64,000 bases of DNA from Tipula vernalis (taxonomy: Eukaryota > Arthropoda > Insecta > Diptera > Tipulidae). Each line of letters opens with the position of its first letter. Position 1 is the stretch's first letter. Of this stretch, positions 58,236-64,000 are shown one piece after another. Below the pieces are notes generated by a model, which did no database searches, was not told where the DNA came from, and was given only the letters and a program-made list of their open reading frames with translations. The translations under genes were made by a program, and so were the position numbers. The stretch covers positions 22,031,653-22,095,652 of the forward strand of contig OY282560.1 of the NCBI GenBank assembly GCA_958295665.1, in the 5' to 3' direction.

Positions 58236-58645
58236 TTTAGGCTATGCCACAAATCATCCTACGGTCGGAGATCTGGATTGAAGATCATGAAATGGATAAT
58301 TACAATATTCCTGGCTTTAATGCATTTGGTAAGTGTAATCTTTTAAATAGAGCGGGAGGTGTTATAGTATTTTTTGATGATAGCATCCAAAACAGTACTG
58401 CCTCCTCTTTCATTGATGCTAATAGCGCTGACATTATTCGGCTGGATTTTCAATGTAACTCGTCAGTTTTTGTTAAGGAATTTAATAGTATTCTTGTAAA
58501 CATAAAATCAAAAATCTTATTTTTGGGGATATGAATATAAATATTCTTGAAGATTGTTCATCTGCTGATGATGATTAATATTCCAACGCGTTAAATGGAT
58601 TAAAATTAGCTTCAATTCTGAATTGGACGTAATGATTGTGAATGA
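58236..58645 (+). pseudogene. LINE endonuclease fragment, 5' part
   Basis: Frame: LRSEIWIEDHEMDNYNIPGF, NAFGKCNLLNRAGGVIVFFD, NSADIIRLDF and KSKILFLGI. In another frame this continues as GDMNINILEDCSSADDD and NALNGLKLASILN. The order SExW, GGVxVF, ADIIxI and GDMNIxIL is that of an APE-type LINE endonuclease (CR1/jockey group). It stops near 58645, where decayed repeat begins. The corresponding C-terminus appears at 62168. Confidence 0.75.
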
Positions 58646-58689
58646 ATTTTTAAGTAGAATAATTAGGCAAAATTTTAAATTTAATTTAT

Positions 58690-61600
58690 AAATTAAAAAA
58701 TTTAGAATTCAAACATGAATTTTAGTAAAATATTGAGTGCCGTTTACGTGAGAAAATTTAACATATTGTTTGTCACCATACGTTTGTGAATTTCAACATA
58801 GCGTAAATAAAATCAGAATTTCGAGCAAAAATTTGAACGAGAATTTGAATTCCCAGGGTAGGAACTCAAATTGGATTTAAAAATCGAATTAGAATTAAAA
58901 ACTAGATTTGAACAACATCTTGTGTTTAATATGAATGAAAAGCTTATCGGAGTTTTCAGCAGAACTTTGCTATATAAACAGAGTTTGAATTCCAATCTTT
59001 GAATAAAAATTTCAACCAGGGCATGTCTAAATATTGAGTGGTTTTAAAAAAAAGCTCCGGTTTTAAATCCATAAATTTTCAGTTTGAAATTAAACAGATA
59101 CAAATTTTAATCGAGTTACAATTCGAACCACAACACCTTTCAATATTTTGAGTTAAATTTAAAATAACTAAACTAGCTACATTTTTCATGGGATTTAAAT
59201 AGTATAAATCGTTGTACAGTGTTACTTGGCTTTAAAATTGATTTGGAAATTTAGATTAGAAATTGATTAGGACATTCTACTTGGTTTTGAGCAAAAATTT
59301 GAGTGTAAATTTGGTGTTCTAAACTAGATTCAAACATAATTTTAATTGCAATTAGATAAGAATTGTGGTGCAATACGAGATTTGGTTTCAAACAACTAAC
59401 GAAATTTCCTTAGAATTTAGTTTATAAATTTGTATCGGAAATTTTGAGAAAAATTTGAATTGGGAATTTAAATTTAAAAAAAATAGTTTTGGCACTCCAA
59501 ACCAAATAAAATCTTTGGTAAAATTATATATAGGAATTGAGTTATAATTCACTCTTTTGAGTGAAATATATTTAATGTTTACATTGCACAATAGATTTGC
59601 TGAGTTGATTTTCAATTAGAAGCAAAGAATAAATACGAGTATATATGACAAGGCAAAATCAAAATACATATTTTGAAACCAATTTGAATTGGATAAAAAC
59701 ATTAGTCTGGAAAAGAAAATAGTTTTAATGGATTCGAATAAAACCTTGGATGCATCCAGAATAAAATTAGATTACAATTCCATCTGGATTTGAATCAACT
59801 ATGAGGGACATTTTAATCCGAAATTGAGTTAAACTTCCAAACTGTACTTGAACATTTGTTTGTAATTACATTGTAATACATACATCACGTACATTGTAAT
59901 TACGCTCATTGAATTAAATTGAAATAACAACTTGAGTGAAATTTATAGTTGTAGAGTTGTAATAAATATTTAGGTATTCTGCTAATTGATTATTTTAATT
60001 TTGATTATTGTAAAATATATTCGAAAAAAGTTAAGATTTTTGGCGAGAAATTTAGTTCCAAGGCAGTTCTCGAAGTTAAACAAAATGATAATGGAATTTT
60101 GAACATAAATCTAGTCTAAATTAGTCAACTGCATTCGACAAAGAGAAAATTGATTAAGAGAACGAAGAGAGAAAATTATCTTGCATTCTAAACTAGGTAT
60201 AATGAATTTGAGTGAAATTAAAAAGGAGAAATTGTCTTCTTTATTTTTCATTTAGGAAACACGTTTTCAAAAGCAATTCTAGCAAAATATTTAATGCCCT
60301 TTATGTGACTGAGCTTAAATTCTAAACACGATTTCAACCAATTTTTTAGTTCAACTAGAAAATCAGGAATCCAGCAAAAATCTGAAAAAAAATTTGTTTT
60401 TTAATAGAATCATATCAATTTTAAACCGTAATTGAATAAAATCTTAAGTAGGAACTTAAATTAGAAATATAGAATTTAACTGACTGCCTTTAATAACAGT
60501 TTGAGTGAATTTTAAAAGTTAAGTTAATTATTCGAGCAAAATTTTTATTTAGAACGGGGTAAAACAAGATTTGAACAAAGTTTGGACTAAAATGAGTTAT
60601 TATGGCGATTATCCATTTTATTATTTTTGTGTATATTTTGTCACTTTAATAATTTATAAATAAAAAACAGCTAACTTGATTTTTTAAGTATATTTTATTG
60701 AAAAAATTTTACCTTATAGTAACAATGTTTTTAAAGTTTATTAGTAGAAAATTAATTTCGGAATTATTCCTTCATCAGTTCTTTTTTCAACTATTATAAT
60801 TTCTTAAAACTATCCGGATAGCAATTAAGCTAGAAATTTTGTGATATTTTGTTTACAAATTAACCTAGATTTGTCTAAATGTGCCTGATTAGAAATTTGG
60901 AATGGAACTTCATTTAAGAAATTGATTGAGAATTTATTTGAGTGTTATTAGAAATGCTGAGTTAAAGTCGAATTTAAAACTCTAGTTTGAATCAAAAGAT
61001 TTGTTAAATGTATATCATAATTTTGATCTGAGTAAGTATCGAAATATTTGAATTTTAAGCCGTAATGTAAAAAAATGTTGAGTAGAAATTGAATTTGAAT
61101 AGTAATTGAGCAAAAACAGAAATGTAATTTTGTTTTTAGTTTAAAGTTGAGTTTGTATTTCGAATTGGACTGGCAAGAAAAAATTAAAGATTAAGTTAGA
61201 ATTATAAAATCGATTTAAGCAAAATTTTATGTTTAGTGAGGGCAAAATTCTGAGAAAAAGTTGGATTTGAATTTCCAAATTTTGATTGCAATTCGATAGA
61301 AACTATGTGATATTTTGAATACAAGTAGGCTAAGTTCAAAACTCGATTTAAAAAACACTTGAGGAGAAATTAATTTATAATTTTGAGTGAATTTTAAAAT
61401 ACAAAATTTACAATTCCAGCTTTCATTTTAAAATGATTCGCGAAGTGTAATTTTAATATTCCAAACTAAATTTCTATTGAAATTAGTAAAAATTGCAATA
61501 CGAAACATGATTGCAATAAAATAATAAAATTATTTAGTATATCAGTATGGGGGCCGTATAAAAGAATATGAATTTTAAACTGAAATTGATTATAATCTTG

Positions 61601-61690
61601 ATGGTAACTTAAATTGAAAATGGTGTTTGAATTACAATTTGATTTGAGCAAAAATATGATCGTAATTTAGTTTTTCTTAGTTTAAAACTT
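58690..61690. repeat. Three-kilobase decayed GAATTTGAG-type repeat tract
   Basis: Words such as TTTGAATT, AAATTTGAGTG, GAGCAAAAATTTGA, AATTGCAATTAGAT, TCTAAACTAGATT and TTGAGTGAAATT recur throughout at irregular spacing. Low G+C on both strands; short frames only. It looks like an old short-period array, similar in wording to the GAGTTGGA tract at 18.2 kb but more A+T-rich. Confidence 0.55.
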
Positions 61691-62167
61691 ACTTTAATAA
61701 CGTAAATCTTTTAGCCCCAACCGTCACGGTGTTCTTTTGAAGTAAGTATCGCTTACCAGTTCAAATTTTTAAGTGCATGGATGTGGAACCATTTTTGGAC
61801 TACTTTTCCAGCACTTTGTAGTCCAGGAGAAGTAGTTTATCCAACTTTGTAGCCAAAAACTTGATAATTTTTTTTGTTAATGAGTGAATTGAAATGCTCT
61901 CAAGATAAGGTCTAGTTTTGGTTTTCTTTCCAAAATATGACCACATATTTTTCATTTTAATCAAACATTTTACCACATATTTTACAATTTTAGTTACATG
62001 TTTTAGGAACATATTTTGGATTTTTTTAGTACCGAAAAATCCTAAGCCTATTAATAATGATGTTACATAAATTACGGCAGTATGGCTTTTTTAAAGTTGA
62101 ATTCCTATGAAATTTTAAGTATGTGTCTTGGTTTTATAGATATACGCATACAAGCGTTGGCCTTTAT

Positions 62168-62640
62168 ATCGATTATCTTCGTAAGTATGTGTGTGTTCTA
62201 ATTCGAAAATTTTATATTATGCGTTCAGTCTGTCCTCCCGCAGTCTTAAGAATTATTTATTTTGCAAGAATTCATCCCCTTGTTATAGCTCAAAAACATA
62301 TTATTCGTATGATGCTAAACGCACAGAGGCTATCTGAGTTATCGAACATTTTTCCTATAGGAGACATCTATTTGTCTATAAAGTTTTAAAACCAATTTTT
62401 CCTGTTAAAGTCAGTTAGCCTAATTTTAGTATCAATTACGACTTGAGATATAAGCAGTATATTCGGCTTGAAAATTTTACAATCACAAATTTTCAAAATT
62501 CGTTTATAATATTGGCACCTAAAATATACAATAGCCTGTCGGATGAATTAAAAAACTCACGTAAATTAAATAAATTTTAGTCAGGTTTAAAATCATTTTT
62601 ATTTGAAGTAGCATTTTGTAACCAAATGTTTACTGTGTCA
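62168..62640 (+). pseudogene. LINE RT C-terminal fragment
   Basis: Plus-strand frame: LRKYVCVLIRKFYIMRSVCP and AVLRIIYFARIHPLV, then KHIIRMMLNAQRLSELSNIF (62180-62350). Further frames give FQNSFIILAPKIYNSLSDEL, KNSRKLNKF and SGLKSFLFEVAFCNQ (62490-62625). This is the typical LINE C-terminus ('LPxxxLRxIYFARxxxxLxYGIxxWG ... IYNxLPxELKN ... FKxxLKSFLL'). It probably belongs with the endonuclease at 58236-58645; the whole RT core between them is missing. Confidence 0.75.
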
Positions 62641-62644
62641 TTCG

Positions 62645-62970
62645 CGACTACGCCACAGCGCCGCTGTTACATTAGTTCCTAAACAGCAACAGTTTACACC
62701 CTCACTAGGTAACAATCTCTCACTAGGAATATTCCTATATGTATAGAAACCAGCAAAATACAGAAATTAGTATTTGCGTCGGTTTATAGTGTCTTGTGAA
62801 CTCTTTGTGTACGCAATTCACAAGTCTTTACAATGGAGTGGGGCCTATTACACCCAGCGACGGTATTGCGTCAACCAATGTGGAAACATAGAAACTTACT
62901 GTCATTTGTCACATTTGCGCCTTTCATTATAAAAATCACCTCAAAGACTATAGATTAATATTTCTTTAAT
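62645..62970 (+). other. Upstream region of the transposase-like gene
   Basis: The repeated phrase CTCACTAGG occurs at about 62702 and 62720, and a short GC-containing stretch (CGCCACAGCGCCGCTG) lies near 62650. No TATA or terminal inverted repeat can be claimed; the element's 5' end may lie here. Confidence 0.35.
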
Positions 62971-63137
62971 AATGCCAAAAAATTCGCCACGGTCGTTTAA
63001 AACGACAACATCATTTTACTGAAATGTAAAAAAAAAGTTCAACACAAGTAGGAGTCGATTCACTAAAGCATATGATTTGAAAGATTCCGAAGCAGTAAAT
63101 AATTTCCCAGCTTCAGCTTTTTTTATCAATCATGCAA

Positions 63138-63248
63138 GTAAGTCTACATTTGATTTAACTTTTATTTTTTAACTACTCGTATCTACAAATTTACATTCAA
63201 ATATAAATTATTTACGCTTCGAAATATCTGCATCTGAAATTTTGTCAG
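63138..63248 (+). other. Possible intron 1 of the second transposase-like gene
   Basis: The donor GTAAGT follows FFINHA and the acceptor TTTTGTCAG precedes TCCCCTCC. The joined phase is not in frame, so either the acceptor is elsewhere or a lesion lies nearby. Confidence 0.35.
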
Positions 63249-63897
63249 TCCCCTCCTATAATTGAAGACTCTGAATTACAAATCACATCTTAACCATTAC
63301 CACATATTGAAAATAATACAACAGAACTAATAACTTTGAAGATGAAGACAACGAACAGGCCCAACTGGAAGAAAGGCTGGCGTTAATTAAAGAATTAAAA
63401 ATATGGGCCCTAAAAAAGCGCATCGCAATGATCTACTGAGCACATTTCATTCGACCTGCAATATAAAATATTTACCAAGAGACAATAGAATATTATTGGC
63501 CACGCCAATCGACATAGATATTATAAAAATGGGAGATGGAAGTTATTGGCATAGAGGGTTAAAAAATTCTCTATAAAATGCACTTTGGAATATTCAGAAA
63601 CCAGTAAGCATTTCTTTAATTATAAATATTGATAAAAGACCCTTTGCCGTAGTTCAAAAAATGAATTTTGGCCAATATTCTGCGCTTTTGAAGAAATGCC
63701 TAAGATCCCTATTATGGTAATTGGAGTTTATTTAGGACAATGTAAACCCATTTTGGAGCCTTTCATCAATTTTTTCGTGGATGAATACTTAGCAATTACA
63801 AAAGCCGGCTTGCTTGTGAATGGACACAAAATCAGTATTAAGATTAAATGTTTTGTTTGCGACACCCCTGCCAGAGCATTTATAAAAATTTTGTTAT

Positions 63898-63945
63898 GTA
63901 GCAGGAGTATAATTTTACACTATTAATATATATTTAAATGATTAG
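63898..63945 (+). other. Possible intron 2 of the second transposase-like gene
   Basis: GTAGCAGG ... AAATGATTAG, 48 nt, A+T-rich. Its removal joins the ARAFIK frame to VVGFNAYHGC in frame. An alternative donor five bases upstream (GTTATG) does not keep the frame. The size is at the short end for an insect intron. Confidence 0.4.
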
Positions 63946-64000
63946 GTGTAGTTGGGTTCAATGCATACCATGGTTGCATAAGATGTACATCAATTGGTGA

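Larger units (their letters stand above)
62972..64000 (+). pseudogene. Second transposase-like gene, N-terminal half, runs off the window
   Basis: The start at 62972 gives MPKNSPRSFK, one TGA stop, then SRSRFTKAYDLKDSEAVNNF in the same frame. After a probable intron: EDEDNEQAQLEERLALIKEL, KIWALKKRIAHN, LLSTFHSTCNIKYLPRDNRI, LLATPIDIDIIKMGDGSYWH and RGLKNSL. A frameshift near 63660 leads to NEFWPIFCAFEEMPKIPIMV and IGVYLGQCKPILEPFINFFV, then KCFVCDTPARAFIK. After a second intron it ends VVGFNAYHGCIRCTSIG. From memory, the order (short-peptide start, ALKxxIxHxxLxxLL, LPxDxRxLLxTP, GxYWHxGL, IGVYxGxxKPxxxxxFLxxFV, CDxPARAFIK, GYxGCxRC) fits an arthropod family often labelled 'transposase domain-containing'. 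A superfamily name is not offered. Lesions are few (one or two stops, two shifts). Confidence 0.7.

Noticed and set aside
1..64000. CRISPR arrays, bacterial operons, phage or integron features
   Set aside because: All coding traces are eukaryotic mobile elements; the repeats lack regular spacers, and introns are present.

Overview
This window reads as transposon-dense intergenic or heterochromatic DNA from an insect, most likely a fly. The DNA is very A+T-rich. The identifiable protein fragments are insect-type retrotransposons (jockey-, LOA- and CR1-like LINEs, BEL/Pao and Ty3/gypsy LTR elements), mariner/Tc1 transposases, a Helitron helicase, and short elements with a (GTCT)n core of the kind known from Diptera. 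I found no host protein-coding gene, tRNA, rRNA, operon or CRISPR. Nearly every coding trace is a pseudogene with stops and frameshifts. Family calls come from reading translated motifs by eye; no database search was made.

Layout. 1-3.2 kb: A+T-rich DNA, then a decayed Helitron helicase between inverted tandem-repeat arms. 3.5-7.4 kb: jockey-type LINE on the minus strand with ORF1 and ORF2 overlapping as ATGA. 8.1-11.2 kb: a short ORF1 coiled-coil fragment and a LOA-like LINE with RNase H and a DUF4780-type ORF1. 11.2-13.1 kb: two direct copies of a 0.5-kb element around a six-unit higher-order repeat; a third, inverted copy lies at 25.6 kb. 13.4-16.3 kb: a CR1-like LINE interrupted by a gypsy integrase tail and a tandem repeat. 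18-23.6 kb: degenerate simple-repeat tracts and a mariner relic. 24.7-28 kb: a second mariner-like relic, a LINE scrap, and an intron-bearing transposase-like pseudogene of a family I cannot name. 28-29.3 kb: an old tandem duplication. 31.4-42 kb: two BEL/Pao elements head-to-head around one LTR, the left one carrying a nested BEL tail. 42-43.1 kb: a 0.53-kb tandem duplication. 46.2-48.6 kb: a candidate TIR-bounded DNA element. 50.2-54.1 kb: a gypsy gag-pol enclosed by inverted minisatellite arms. 56.8-57.2 kb: a compact foldback element built from a related 17-bp unit. 58.2-62.6 kb: the two ends of a LINE separated by 3 kb of decayed repeat. 63-64 kb: the N-terminal half of a second, better preserved transposase-like gene that runs off the window.

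Nothing suggests that the genes act together as a host pathway. The coherent biology is mobile-element nesting and decay. The items most worth checking are the two unassigned intron-bearing transposase-like genes, the GGATCC-ended foldback family, and the alternating 159/129-bp higher-order repeat.
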